Numbered from the stretch's first letter, positions 24,680 to 33,720 are shown. The stretch: 59,804 nucleotides of DNA from Microbispora siamensis (GCF_016863095.1 NZ_BOOF01000057.1:1-59804); one strand, 5' to 3'. Made by a program: numbers and translations. The notes: generated by a model not told the origin, from the letters alone.

Positions 24680-25525
24680 TCAGAACAGCACGGACATGAA
24701 CGTGTCGACCTCCCGGAAGCCCACCTTGCGGTAGACGGCCCTGGCCGGGAGGTTGAAGTCGTTCACGTAGAGGGTCACGACCGGGGCGAAGTACTTCAGC
24801 GCCTGCTCGACCACGGCGGCCATGCCGGCCGCGGCGTGGCCGCGCCCGCGCAGGTCGGGGTGGACCCACACGCCCTGGATCTGGCACGCCTGCGGCGTCA
24901 CCGCGCCGATCTCGGCCTTGAAGACCACCTGGCCGTCGTCGATGCGCGCGTACGACCGCCCGATGCGGATGAGCTCGGCGACCCTGGACCGGTAGAGCGC
25001 TCCACCATCGCCGTTGTCCGGCGAGACGCCCACCTCTTCGGTGAACATCGCCACGCAGGCGGGCAGCAGGATGCCGAACTCCTCGGGGCGGACCCTCCGT
25101 ACGAGCGGGTCCGGCTCGACGGCGGGCGCGGAACTCGTGGCCATGACCGGCTGGGCCCACCGGATCGCCCGGGCGCCGCCCCAGTGCGGCTCCAGCCGCT
25201 CCCAGAGTTGTTCCACCGCACCGGCCGGGCCGACGATGGACGAGCAGCGACGGCCCTGCTTGCGCGCCCGGTCGGCGAAGGCGTGTACGGCCTCGCGGGT
25301 GGCGTTCACGGGCACCAGGTTGGCCCCCGCGTAGCACAGGGACACCAGTCCCCCGCGCGGGCCGTAGCCCCACATCTGACCGCCGAGCCGTGAAGGGCTG
25401 AGGCCGACGGCCCTGACCCGGGCCGCTACGAACACATTGGCGACCGGATCGGTGTCGAGGAGCGCCAGCACCTCGTCACGATCGCTGTCGTCGAGCACGC
25501 GCGACGCCGATGTTCGCAGCATCAC
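24680..25525 (-). CDS. GNAT-family N-acetyltransferase with DUF4081-like N-terminus
   Basis: A 281-residue protein. The C-terminal GNAT domain (about 150-281) has the acetyl-CoA loop in VWVHPDLRGRGHAAAG and ends in the typical LYVNDFNLPARAVYRKVGF; the N-terminal half matches the DUF4081-type region found fused to it in actinobacteria. The gene normally sits beside ispG in this phylum (Rv2867c next to gcpE in Mycobacterium tuberculosis), and here it is separated from ispG by a TAP-type hydrolase gene. The acetyl acceptor is unknown. Confidence 0.85.
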   Translation of the reverse strand: MMLRTSASRVLDDSDRDEVLALLDTDPVANVFVAARVRAVGLSPSRLGGQMWGYGPRGGLVSLCYAGANLVPVNATREAVHAFADRARKQGRRCSSIVGPAGAVEQLWERLEPHWGGARAIRWAQPVMATSSAPAVEPDPLVRRVRPEEFGILLPACVAMFTEEVGVSPDNGDGGALYRSRVAELIRIGRSYARIDDGQVVFKAEIGAVTPQACQIQGVWVHPDLRGRGHAAAGMAAVVEQALKYFAPVVTLYVNDFNLPARAVYRKVGFREVDTFMSVLF

Positions 25526-25578
25526 GGGCCCAGCCTACGCGAACGGTTCGCGTTTGGGAGGTATCGGCCCGGCCTGGC

Positions 25579-27282
25579 TCACCGCCCCACGGCAGAGACG
25601 TGGGACGCCGTTCCGGGCGCACCCGCCGCGACCTTCATCAGCGTGGCCCGCGGCTCCGGCTCGCCCGGGCAGGTCGCGTCGGCGCCCCGCGTGCCCTTGC
25701 GCAGCGGCAACAGCGCCGCGTCGCGCAGGTAGGCCGCCAGTTGACGGTCCACGCAGGCGTTCCCGGCGAGCGACACGCCGTGGTTGCCGCCGCCCGAGGT
25801 GAGCAGGCGCGCGGTCGGGAACAGGCGGCGCATGCGCAGCGCCCCCTCGTACGGCGTGGCGGCGTCGCGCTCGGCCTGGATCAGCAGGACGGGCGGCAGG
25901 TGCGACGTGCCCACCTTGACCGGCGTGCCGCCCTTCTCGGGCCAGAAGGCGCACGGCGCGTTGTAGACGGCGTTGGGCCAGGCCATGAACGGCGCCTCGG
26001 TGTGCGCCCGGCGCGTGTCGGCCCGCCAGCGGTCCCAGGACCGGGGCCAGGCCGCGTCGCGGCACTCCACGCCCAGGTAGACCGCGTAGGAGTTCTCCTC
26101 CTCCGCGTCGATCTCGGCCTCCAGGTGGAACAGCTTCACCAGGACGGAGGGGTCGCCGTCGCGGACGTAGGTCGAGAAGGCGGCGCCGAGGTACGGCCAG
26201 AGCCGGTCGCTGTAGGCGCCGTTGGAGAAGACGTCGTCCAGTTCGCTCGGGCCCACGACCCCGCCCGCGGGCCTGTCGTGCAGGCGGGAGCGCATGGAGT
26301 ACCACGCGAAGGACACCGCCGCCTGCGTCTTGCCCAGCTTGTAGACGTCGTCGTGCTCGGCCACCCAGGCGAGGAAGTCGCGGTGCCGCCGGTCGAAGCT
26401 GTGGTCCTGGGCGATGTTGGCCTCGTACCAGACGCCGTCGGGGTCCACCACGCTGTCGAGCACCAACCGGCGCACCCGCTGCGGGAACAGGGTGGCGTAG
26501 ACCGCCCCCAGGTAGGTGCCGTACGAGTAGCCGAGGTAGCTGATCTTCTCCTCGCCGAGCGCCGCGCGCACCGCGTCCATGTCCCGCGCGGAGTTCTCGG
26601 TGGTCAGGTAGGGCAGGAACCAGGCCCAGCGGTTGCCGCAGCCCTCGGCGTACTGCCTGGCCCGGCCGACCAGCACCTGTTCCTCGGCGTCGTTCCTCGG
26701 CACGTTGTCGGGACGGGGCGGCGCGTAGAAGCGGGCCGGGTCCACGCACGACATGGCGGGCTGGCTGGGCGCCACCCCGCGCGGCGCGAAACCGATGATG
26801 TCGAACCGCGCCGCGACGTCCTTCGGCAGCCGCGCCGCGACGTACCTGGCCAGGCTGAGCCCCTCGCCGCCCGGCCCGCCGGGGTTCACCAGCAGGGCGC
26901 CGAGGTGGTTGCCGTCACGTGAGGCGGTGCCCTTGATGCGGTTGAGCGCCAGCGTGATCTGCTGGCCGTACGGCTCGCGGTAGTCGAGCGGGACCCGCAG
27001 CTCCGCGCACTCCTCACCTGGCGTGCGACGCGTCGCCTGCACCGGCTCCCGCCGGTCGGCCCGGCGGGCCGGCCCGATCGGCCGGATCCGGCGGGCCGAG
27101 CCGAGGCCGAGCAGGCCGCCGGAGGCCGACTTCGTCTCCGGCGGGCACTGCTTCCATTCGAGCGGACGCTGCGGCGGGCCCCAGTGCCCCGTCCGGTCCG
27201 ATCCGGCGGCCACCCCTTCCGGCCCGACCAGTCCGGCGACCAGCGTCGCGATGCCCGCGACCACACCAACGACCCGCTTCAC
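25579..27282 (-). CDS. Secreted TAP-type alpha/beta hydrolase (tripeptidyl aminopeptidase-like)
   Basis: A 567-residue exported hydrolase. After a signal peptide (about 1-26) comes a TAP/SlpD-like alpha/beta hydrolase with the nucleophile Ser253 in GYSYGTY, an Asp in the QAERDAATPY block and His in GGGNHGV, followed by the TAP C-terminal domain. Related Streptomyces enzymes remove tripeptides or single residues from peptide N-termini outside the cell. An HGALLVNPGGPG-type oxyanion strand appears as LGALLVNPGGPGG. It separates the GNAT and ispG genes, which are usually neighbours. Confidence 0.87.
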   Translation of the reverse strand: MKRVVGVVAGIATLVAGLVGPEGVAAGSDRTGHWGPPQRPLEWKQCPPETKSASGGLLGLGSARRIRPIGPARRADRREPVQATRRTPGEECAELRVPLDYREPYGQQITLALNRIKGTASRDGNHLGALLVNPGGPGGEGLSLARYVAARLPKDVAARFDIIGFAPRGVAPSQPAMSCVDPARFYAPPRPDNVPRNDAEEQVLVGRARQYAEGCGNRWAWFLPYLTTENSARDMDAVRAALGEEKISYLGYSYGTYLGAVYATLFPQRVRRLVLDSVVDPDGVWYEANIAQDHSFDRRHRDFLAWVAEHDDVYKLGKTQAAVSFAWYSMRSRLHDRPAGGVVGPSELDDVFSNGAYSDRLWPYLGAAFSTYVRDGDPSVLVKLFHLEAEIDAEEENSYAVYLGVECRDAAWPRSWDRWRADTRRAHTEAPFMAWPNAVYNAPCAFWPEKGGTPVKVGTSHLPPVLLIQAERDAATPYEGALRMRRLFPTARLLTSGGGNHGVSLAGNACVDRQLAAYLRDAALLPLRKGTRGADATCPGEPEPRATLMKVAAGAPGTASHVSAVGR

Positions 27283-27405
27283 CGCATAGCTCCTCTGCTT
27301 CCGAACAGCAGAGGAAAGCTTCGCGATGTGATCGGACGAGCACGGACCGTACTACCCGATCATTGCCATTGTGTAGTCAGAGCATTGCGATATGTAATGC
27401 CGAGG

Positions 27406-28569
27406 TCAGCGGACGACGACCTCCGGACCGGTGGCCTCGTCGTCGAGGTCCACGTCGACGCCCATCTCCTCGGCCAGGCGCAGGGCCTCCTCGATGAGGG
27501 TCTCGACGATCTGCGACTCGGGGACGGTCTTGATGACCTCGCCCTTCACGAAGATCTGGCCCTTGCCGTTGCCGGAGGCGACGCCGAGGTCGGCCTCCCT
27601 GGCCTCGCCGGGGCCGTTGACCACACAGCCCATGACGGCCACGCGCAGCGGCACCTTGAGCCCGGTCAGCCCGGCCTGCACCTGCTCGGCGAGGGTGTAC
27701 ACGTCCACCTGGGCCCGGCCGCAGGACGGGCAGGAGACGATCTCCAGGCCGCGCTCGCGCAGGCCAAGCGACTCGAGGATCTGCGTGCCGACCTTGACCT
27801 CCTCGACCGGAGGCGCCGACAGCGACACCCGGATGGTGTCGCCGATCCCCTCGGCCAGCAGCGCGCCGAACGCCACCGCCGACTTGATCGTGCCCTGGAA
27901 GGCCGGTCCCGCCTCGGTCACGCCGAGGTGCAGCGGGTAGTCGCAGCGCTGGGCGAGCAGCCGGTACGCCTGGATCATGACGACCGGGTCGTTGTGCTTC
28001 ACCGAGATCTTGATGTCGCGGAAGCCGTGCTCCTCGAACAGGGAGCACTCCCACAGCGCCGACTCGACCAGGGCCTCCGGGGTGGCCTTGCCGTACTTCT
28101 GCAGCAGGCGCGGGTCGAGCGAGCCCGCGTTGACGCCGATCCTGATCGGCACGCCGGCGTCGGAGGCGGCGCGGGCGATCTCGCCGACCTTGTCGTCGAA
28201 CTTCTTGATGTTCCCGGGGTTCACCCGAACGGCCGCGCATCCGGCCTCGATCGCCGCGAAGACGTATTTGGGCTGAAAATGGATGTCGGCGATGACCGGG
28301 ATCTTGGACTTCCTCGCGATGGCCGGCAGCGCGTCGGCGTCGTCCTGCGAGGGGACCGCGACCCGGACGATCTGACAACCCGCCGCGGTGAGCTCCGCGA
28401 TCTGCTGCAGGGTGGCGTTGACGTCGGCGGTCAGCGTGGTGGTCATGGACTGCACCGAGACCGGCGCGTCCCCGCCGACGGGGACCGAGCCGACCATGAT
28501 CTGACGTGACACCCGCCGCTTGGCGATCGGCTGGGTCCGTACGGCGGGAATCCCGAGATCAACAGACAT
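27406..28569 (-). CDS. ispG: 4-hydroxy-3-methylbut-2-en-1-yl diphosphate synthase, IspG/GcpE
   Basis: A 387-residue IspG. It converts methylerythritol cyclodiphosphate to HMBPP in the non-mevalonate isoprenoid pathway using a 4Fe-4S cluster. The N-terminal barrel begins with VGGDAPVSVQSM; cluster ligands are visible as SCPSCGR and the GCVVNGPGEA Cys. ATG 28569 is preferred over the in-frame ATG 28596 because AAGGTG is well spaced and the protein then starts at the family length. dxr, the pathway's second enzyme, is encoded 1.6 kb upstream on the same strand, but an opposite-strand monooxygenase gene lies between them. Confidence 0.95.
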   Translation of the reverse strand: MSVDLGIPAVRTQPIAKRRVSRQIMVGSVPVGGDAPVSVQSMTTTLTADVNATLQQIAELTAAGCQIVRVAVPSQDDADALPAIARKSKIPVIADIHFQPKYVFAAIEAGCAAVRVNPGNIKKFDDKVGEIARAASDAGVPIRIGVNAGSLDPRLLQKYGKATPEALVESALWECSLFEEHGFRDIKISVKHNDPVVMIQAYRLLAQRCDYPLHLGVTEAGPAFQGTIKSAVAFGALLAEGIGDTIRVSLSAPPVEEVKVGTQILESLGLRERGLEIVSCPSCGRAQVDVYTLAEQVQAGLTGLKVPLRVAVMGCVVNGPGEAREADLGVASGNGKGQIFVKGEVIKTVPESQIVETLIEEALRLAEEMGVDVDLDDEATGPEVVVR

Positions 28570-28647
28570 TTCTGCACCTTGTGTAATAGGCGACACCCGA
28601 TGGAGGGGCCCTCCCAGTCTAAGGAGTGCCGAGAGGGCGGACGGCCC

Positions 28648-28676
28648 GAAACCTTTTCACGACGAATGAAGGTTTC
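28648..28676. promoter_or_regulatory. Inverted repeat GAAACCTT/AAGGTTTC upstream of ispG
   Basis: A perfect 8-bp inverted repeat with a 13-nt spacer, 79 bp upstream of the ispG start. It could be an operator or an RNA hairpin in a leader. Nothing nearby identifies the factor. Confidence 0.4.
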
Positions 28677-28775
28677 ATGACCCGCGACTGAAGGAAGAGC
28701 CGTCACCTGCGCGGACGGGCGCCGTGGCCGCGGACGGGTGGGCAGGCGGCGGAGGCCGACCTAAAGTCCGAATCG

Positions 28776-28789
28776 CGTGAGCGCTCTCG
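28776..28789. promoter_or_regulatory. CebR/CelR-like half-conserved operator
   Basis: CGTGAGCGCTCTCG matches the CebR consensus TGGGAGCGCTCCCA at 10 of 14 positions, including the full GAGCGCTC core. It lies 115 bp upstream of the monooxygenase start, plausible for cellulose- or cello-oligosaccharide-controlled expression. Confidence 0.5.
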
Positions 28790-28903
28790 CACCACCTGGT
28801 CGGTAAGTCAACGGCTGTCCCCCCGGGCCGACGTGCTCGCGCCGTCGGCGGTGCCGTGCTGCACCACGAGTGCGGCAGCCATGACCACGCGAAAGGGTAG
28901 CCC

Positions 28904-30055
28904 GTGGGTAGACCACGAAGAAGACCAACGAAAGCGATGATCGGGCTGATCGTCGCCGCGCTGTCCGCCCTCGTCTCCGCCGTCGTGCTCGCCTCCCCGG
29001 CGTCCGCGCACGGCGCGATGATGACGCCGGGCAGCCGTACGTACCTGTGCTGGAAGGACGGCCTGACCCAGAACGGCGCCATCCAGCCGAAGAACCCGGC
29101 CTGCGCGGCCGCGGTCGCGAAGAGCGGGGTCAACGCGCTGTACAACTGGTTCGCCGTGCTGCGGTCGGACGGCGCGGGCCGCATGTCCGGCTTCATCCCG
29201 GACGGCCAGCTGTGCAGCGGCGGCGCCGTCGTGTACGACTTCAGCGGCTTCGACCTCGCCCGCGACGACTGGCCGGTCACCCACCTCACGTCCGGGGCGA
29301 CCATCCAGATGCGGTACAACAAGTGGGCCGCCCACCCGGGCACGTTCCGGTCGTACATCACGAAGGACTCCTGGAGCCCCACCCGCCCGCTGGCGTGGAG
29401 CGACCTGGAGTCCGTGCCCTTCGACAGCGTCACCGACCCGCCGAGCGTCGGCTCGCCGGGCAACGCGGACTCCTACTACTACTGGAACGCCAAGCTGCCG
29501 TCCGGCAAATCCGGCCGCCACATCATCTACTCGGTGTGGCAGCGCTCGGACAGCAACGAGACGTTCTACAACTGCTCGGACGTCGTCTTCGACGGCGGCA
29601 ACGGCGAGGTGACCGGCGTCGGCGACCCGGGCAACCCGCCCACCAGCCCGAGCCCCAGCCCGGCCGTCTCCCCGTCGCCGACCCGCAGCCCCAACACCTC
29701 GCCCAGCCCGTCGCCCAGCGCGTCTCCCAGCCCGTCGACGAGCCCGACCGGCGGCCCCGGCGGCTGCTCGGCCACCTACAAGGTCGCCAGCTCGTGGGGC
29801 AGCGGCTTCCAGGGTGAGGTGACGGTGAAGGCCGGCTCCTCGTCCATCGGCGGCTGGACCGTCAAGTGGACCCAGCCGAGCGGCGTCACGATCACGCAGG
29901 TCTGGAACGGCACGCTCAGTCAGTCCGGTAGCGACGTCAGCGTGAAGAACGTGAGCTACAACGGCAGTCTGGGCGCCGGCGCCTCGACCACGTTCGGCTT
30001 CCTGGCCAACGGATCGAGCGGCAGCACCCCGTCGCTGACCTGCTCGGCGGCCTGA
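28904..30055 (+). CDS. Secreted AA10 lytic polysaccharide monooxygenase with C-terminal CBM2
   Basis: A 383-residue secreted copper enzyme that cleaves cellulose or chitin oxidatively. Signal peptidase cleavage after ASA exposes His36 as the mature N-terminus, which with His144 (WAAHPG) forms the copper histidine brace. The AA10 catalytic domain ends near residue 240, followed by a Ser-Pro-Thr linker and a family 2 cellulose-binding module (about 290-383) with bounding Cys residues and WNGTLSQSG. GTG 28904 has a modest AAAGGG ribosome site and gives the Arg-rich start of a signal peptide. The CBM2 favours cellulose as substrate. A CebR-like site lies upstream. Confidence 0.92.
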   Translation: MGRPRRRPTKAMIGLIVAALSALVSAVVLASPASAHGAMMTPGSRTYLCWKDGLTQNGAIQPKNPACAAAVAKSGVNALYNWFAVLRSDGAGRMSGFIPDGQLCSGGAVVYDFSGFDLARDDWPVTHLTSGATIQMRYNKWAAHPGTFRSYITKDSWSPTRPLAWSDLESVPFDSVTDPPSVGSPGNADSYYYWNAKLPSGKSGRHIIYSVWQRSDSNETFYNCSDVVFDGGNGEVTGVGDPGNPPTSPSPSPAVSPSPTRSPNTSPSPSPSASPSPSTSPTGGPGGCSATYKVASSWGSGFQGEVTVKAGSSSIGGWTVKWTQPSGVTITQVWNGTLSQSGSDVSVKNVSYNGSLGAGASTTFGFLANGSSGSTPSLTCSAA

Positions 30056-30068
30056 CCCCGCCGCCCGC

Positions 30069-30097
30069 GGCGCGACCCGCCTGACCCGGGTCGCGCC
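30069..30097. terminator. Hairpin terminator after the monooxygenase gene
   Basis: An 11-bp perfect stem GGCGCGACCCG/CGGGTCGCGCC with a 7-nt loop begins 14 bp after the stop codon. It lies 32 bp before the end of the convergent dxr gene and may serve both directions. Confidence 0.7.
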
Positions 30098-30128
30098 AAG
30101 GGCAGGGAGTGTCCGGCAAATCAGCTCG

Positions 30129-31316
30129 TCAGCTCGTCAGCTCGGCCGCCCGCGCCCTCGCCCACGCGTCCGCCGTGAGGACCTCCTCCACGGACGCCGC
30201 CGGGCCGGGGGTGTGGGCGGCCACCACGCGTTCCACCGTGTCCACGATGCCGAGGAACGGCAGGGCGCCCTTCAGGAACGCCTCCACGCACACCTCGTTC
30301 GCCGCGTTGTAGACCGCCGGCGCCGTGCCGCCCAGGGCGCCCACGTGGCGGGCCAGCGCGACCGACGGGAACGCCTCGTCGTCGAGCGGCTCGAAGGTCC
30401 AGGTGTGGGCGGTGGTCCAGTCGACCGCCCGGGCCGCGCCGGGCACCCGCTCGGGGTAGGCCAGCGCGAGCGAGATCGGCAGCCGCATGTCGGGCGGGCT
30501 CGCCTGCGCGACCGTCGAGCCGTCGGCGAACTCCACCATCGAGTGGATGATCGACTGCGGGTGAACCACCACCTCGATCCGGTCGAACCCGATGTCGAAC
30601 AGCAGATGGGCCTCGATCACCTCCAGGCCCTTGTTCACGAGCGTCGCCGAGTTCACCGTGATGACCGGGCCCATGCTCCAGGTCGGGTGGTTCAGCGCCA
30701 TCTCCGGCGTCACGTCCGTCAGCTCGGCCCGCTTCCTGCCCCGGAACGGGCCGCCGCTCGCCGTCACCACCAACCGCCGTACGGCCGCCGGGTCGGCCCC
30801 GCCCGGCCCGGCCGCCCACAGGCACTGGGCGAGCGCGGAGTGCTCGGAGTCCACCGGGATCATCTGGCCCGGCCCGGCCAGGCGCTTGACCAGCGGGCCG
30901 CCCACGATCAACGACTCCTTGTTGGCCAGCGCGAGCACCCGGCCCGCCTCCAGGGCGGCGAGCGTGGAGGTCAGCCCCAGGGCCCCGGTGATGCCGTTGA
31001 GCACGATGTCGCAGGGCGACGCCGCGACCTCCGCCACCCCCTCCGGGCCCGCCAGCACCCTCGCCCGCGCGCCCGCCGCCGCCAGGGCCTCGCGCAGCGC
31101 CGGTACGGCCGCCGGGTCGGCGACCGCCACCGCCTCGACCCCGAAGTCGGCCGCCTGCCTCGCCAGCAGGTCGACCCTGCCGCCCCCCGCGGCGAGCGCG
31201 GTCACGCGGAACCGCCCGGGAGCGTTGGCGACGACGTCGAGAGCCTGGGTGCCGATGGAGCCGGTCGAACCCAGCACGACGACAGACCGGGGCTGCGGCA
31301 GGGATTGGGAGCTCAT
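30129..31316 (-). CDS. dxr: 1-deoxy-D-xylulose 5-phosphate reductoisomerase, Dxr/IspC
   Basis: A 395-residue Dxr, which makes methylerythritol phosphate from DXP with NADPH. The NADPH loop GSTGSIGTQ is at about residues 16-24, the ALANKESL and DSEHSA metal/substrate motifs follow, and the C-terminal ASPPDMRLPISLALAYPER is typical. ATG 31316 gives the family start; the 38 residues upstream in frame are not Dxr-like. The usual actinobacterial partner gene, the Rip1/RseP-type site-2 protease, would be expected immediately downstream but is missing here. Confidence 0.95.
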   Translation of the reverse strand: MSSQSLPQPRSVVVLGSTGSIGTQALDVVANAPGRFRVTALAAGGGRVDLLARQAADFGVEAVAVADPAAVPALREALAAAGARARVLAGPEGVAEVAASPCDIVLNGITGALGLTSTLAALEAGRVLALANKESLIVGGPLVKRLAGPGQMIPVDSEHSALAQCLWAAGPGGADPAAVRRLVVTASGGPFRGRKRAELTDVTPEMALNHPTWSMGPVITVNSATLVNKGLEVIEAHLLFDIGFDRIEVVVHPQSIIHSMVEFADGSTVAQASPPDMRLPISLALAYPERVPGAARAVDWTTAHTWTFEPLDDEAFPSVALARHVGALGGTAPAVYNAANEVCVEAFLKGALPFLGIVDTVERVVAAHTPGPAASVEEVLTADAWARARAAELTS

Positions 31317-31447
31317 TCCCTCATTGTCGCCGAGGCGGCCCGCGGGCCCGCAACGGCACGGGCCGTACGCGGAACGGCCGGAGCCGAAGAGGGAGGTGCT
31401 GCGCAGAAGATGCTGAAGAGAAACCAGCACATATATGACCGAATCTC

Positions 31448-31463
31448 CCTATAACCGTATAGG
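31448..31463. promoter_or_regulatory. Inverted repeat CCTATA-N4-TATAGG upstream of the tandem proteases
   Basis: A perfect 6-bp inverted repeat with 4-nt spacer, 90 bp before the first protease start, in an AT-rich patch that could be a promoter. Its regulator is not apparent. Confidence 0.4.
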
Positions 31464-31553
31464 CGGATTGTGAGAAATCCGGTCGAAGGCGTCGCTACTT
31501 TCCCGCGTCAGGACATCCCGACACGCCTCAGGAATCCCGACACGGAGGTAGGC

Positions 31554-32639
31554 ATGCACCCCACGGCACGACGTCTCGCCGTTCTCTCGGTCCCCGCCCT
31601 CGCGGCGGCGGGGGCGATGCTCCCCGCCGCGCACGGCGCCGCGGCGGCCATGACGGGAACCGTCACGCGGTCGGCCGCCGCCGGTCCCAGGCCCGCCGTT
31701 CACGAGGCGGCCGACACGACGACCGAGCAGCGTACGGTCAAGAAGTTCTGGACGGTCGCACGCATGGAGGCGGCCGAGCCGCTGGACGCCCCCGGCACCG
31801 GCGACCGGCACTTCGCGGCATCCGGCTCCGCGTCCGGTTCTGCGCCCGCCGACGCGTCCGCGGCACGGCCCGCGACGGTCGCCCCCACCCTCACCGCCGC
31901 CACGGGCACGGTCGCCGACACGGCCTATGCCTCGTCGCGGACCTCTGGCTCCTCCTGGACGGCGGGCGGGACGGTGGTGAAGACGACAGGGAGGGTGTTC
32001 TTCACGGTCACGGCCGGTTCGGACGCCGGGCGGAACGCCTCCTGCTCGGGCACCGCCGTCACCAGCGCCAACAAGAGCGTGGTCATCACCGCGGGACACT
32101 GCGTGAAACTGAACGGCGCCTTCCACGCCAACTGGGTCTTCGTCCCCGGCTACGACCAGGGCAACCGGCCCGACGGCACCTGGCCGGCGACCACCCTGCT
32201 CACCACCTCCCAGTGGAACTCGGGCGAGAACATGAACTACGACGTCGCCGCCGCCGTCGTCGCGCCGCAGGGCGGCAAGAGCCTCACCGACGTCGTCGGC
32301 GGCCAGGGCGTCGCGTTCAACCAGCCGCGCGGGCGCCAGACGTACGCCTTCGGCTACCCGGCGGGCGGGCCGTACGACGGGTCGAAGCTGGTCTACTGCA
32401 GCGGACGGACGTTCGACGACTTCCTCAGCTCGCAGGACCAGGGGCTGAGCTGCGGCATGACCGGCGGCGCCAGCGGCGGCCCGTGGTTCCTCAACTTCAG
32501 CGCGAGCACCGGCAGCGGCCTGCTCAACTCGGTGAACAGCTTCAAGTACAACTTCGCGTCCTACTGGATGTTCGGCCCCTACTTCGGCCCGGAGGCCGAG
32601 GCGGTCTACAACACGGCCCAGAACACCTCCCTCACCTGA
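31554..32639 (+). CDS. Secreted trypsin-like (S1) serine protease, first of a tandem pair
   Basis: A 361-residue secreted protease. A signal peptide (about 1-32) and an Ala/Thr/Ser-rich propeptide precede the trypsin fold. The triad is His182 (TAGHC), Asp230 (NYDVAAAVV) and Ser307 (GGASGGPW). Proteins of this class are extracellular and may process proteins or digest them. The ATG at 31554 follows GGAGGTAGGC; the longer frame from 31470 adds sequence with no signal character. The downstream paralogue starts 51 bp after the stop and shares motifs throughout, so a local duplication is likely. Confidence 0.88.
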   Translation: MHPTARRLAVLSVPALAAAGAMLPAAHGAAAAMTGTVTRSAAAGPRPAVHEAADTTTEQRTVKKFWTVARMEAAEPLDAPGTGDRHFAASGSASGSAPADASAARPATVAPTLTAATGTVADTAYASSRTSGSSWTAGGTVVKTTGRVFFTVTAGSDAGRNASCSGTAVTSANKSVVITAGHCVKLNGAFHANWVFVPGYDQGNRPDGTWPATTLLTTSQWNSGENMNYDVAAAVVAPQGGKSLTDVVGGQGVAFNQPRGRQTYAFGYPAGGPYDGSKLVYCSGRTFDDFLSSQDQGLSCGMTGGASGGPWFLNFSASTGSGLLNSVNSFKYNFASYWMFGPYFGPEAEAVYNTAQNTSLT

Positions 32640-32690
32640 TTCACCGAAAGTAACCACGAGAACACTTCCCGTGGTCCACACTCGGGAGCC

Positions 32691-33716
32691 ATGACTCCGA
32701 GCCTCCCCTTGCTTGCCGTCACCGCCCTCGTCACCGGACTTCTGGGAGCCCCCGACCGGGAGGTCTCCCCGATCGGAGACGTCGTGGAGCACGTGGCCGG
32801 GCACGCCTCCGGGACCTACTGGACACCGCAGCGGATGGCGCGGGCGGTCCCGATCGGGCTGCTCAACCCATCGGTGCTGCCGCCCGTCGCCAGGGCCGCC
32901 CTGCCCCCGTTCGCCCGGGCCGCCCTGCCGCCGGCCGCCGGGCTGGTCGTCGCGCCCGATCAGACGGCGCGACGGCCCAGCGGAACGACCCGGGCGGGCA
33001 GGACGCGGCAGGCGGCGGCGATGCCCCCGGCCACCACGAGCGGCATGCGCTGGGCGGCGGGCGGTTCGGTGACGAGGACCACCGGCAGGGTCTTCCTCAC
33101 GCTGAACGGGGTGGACTTCTCCTGCTCCGCCAGCGCCGTGCGCAGCGCGAACAGGGACCTGGTCGTCACCGCCGGGCACTGTGTCAAGGACGGCGCCGGG
33201 GACTGGGCGGAGAACTGGACCTTCGTCCCCGGATACGACGAAGGGCGGCAGCCGTACGGCGCCTTCCCGGCACGGCGGATGTTCGTCGCCGGGCCCTGGT
33301 CGCGCTCCGGGAACGACGACTACGACGTGGGCATGGTCGCCGTGGACGACCTCGACGGGCAGCACCTGACCGACCTGGTGGGCGGGCAGCCGATCGGCTT
33401 CGATCCGCCCCGGAGCCGCCGGACCTACGGTTTCGGGTTCCCCGCCGACCCTCCGTACGACGGCGAGCGGCTGCTGTACTGCGCGGGCGTCCCCCACGGC
33501 GACCCGCAGGGGCAGACCCGCGATCAGGGCCTGCGCTGCGACCTCACGGCGGGGGCCAGCGGCGGGCCCTGGCTCAGCGGCTTCGACCCGGCCTCCGGCC
33601 GGGGCATGCTGACGTCCGTCAGCAGCTTCAAGTACAGCAACGACCACCGCACGATGTACGGCCCCTACTTCGGCGCCGCCGTACGCGACCTGTTCCGCAC
33701 CGCCGAGCGGGCGTGA
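32691..33716 (+). CDS. Secreted trypsin-like (S1) serine protease, second of a tandem pair
   Basis: A 341-residue paralogue of the preceding gene. A short hydrophobic N-terminus (about 1-20) serves as the export signal; the propeptide contains an ARAALPP repeat. The triad is His163 (TAGHC), Asp212 (DDYDVGM) and Ser290 (GGASGGPW... here AGASGGPW). Shared blocks with the first copy include FVPGYD, GQP and MYGPYFG. The two genes are probably co-transcribed, since the gap is 51 bp. The different propeptides suggest different activation or targets. Confidence 0.87.
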   Translation: MTPSLPLLAVTALVTGLLGAPDREVSPIGDVVEHVAGHASGTYWTPQRMARAVPIGLLNPSVLPPVARAALPPFARAALPPAAGLVVAPDQTARRPSGTTRAGRTRQAAAMPPATTSGMRWAAGGSVTRTTGRVFLTLNGVDFSCSASAVRSANRDLVVTAGHCVKDGAGDWAENWTFVPGYDEGRQPYGAFPARRMFVAGPWSRSGNDDYDVGMVAVDDLDGQHLTDLVGGQPIGFDPPRSRRTYGFGFPADPPYDGERLLYCAGVPHGDPQGQTRDQGLRCDLTAGASGGPWLSGFDPASGRGMLTSVSSFKYSNDHRTMYGPYFGAAVRDLFRTAERA

Positions 33717-33720
33717 CGGG

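Larger units (their letters stand above)
28570..28903. other. 334-bp divergent promoter region of ispG and the monooxygenase
   Basis: This gap must hold the ispG promoter on the left and the monooxygenase promoter on the right. It contains the 8-bp inverted repeat at 28648-28676 and the CebR-like site at 28776-28789, listed separately. Short frames on both strands have no start signals and are not supported as genes. Confidence 0.6.

Noticed and set aside
28443..28706. An 87-residue minus-strand frame upstream of ispG
   Set aside because: It overlaps the ispG start in another frame and has no start signal or protein-like composition.
30115..30140. Short GAGCTGAC-like tandem copies at the end of dxr
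   Set aside because: Only about three 9-nt units at the 3' end of the gene; too small to suggest a function.
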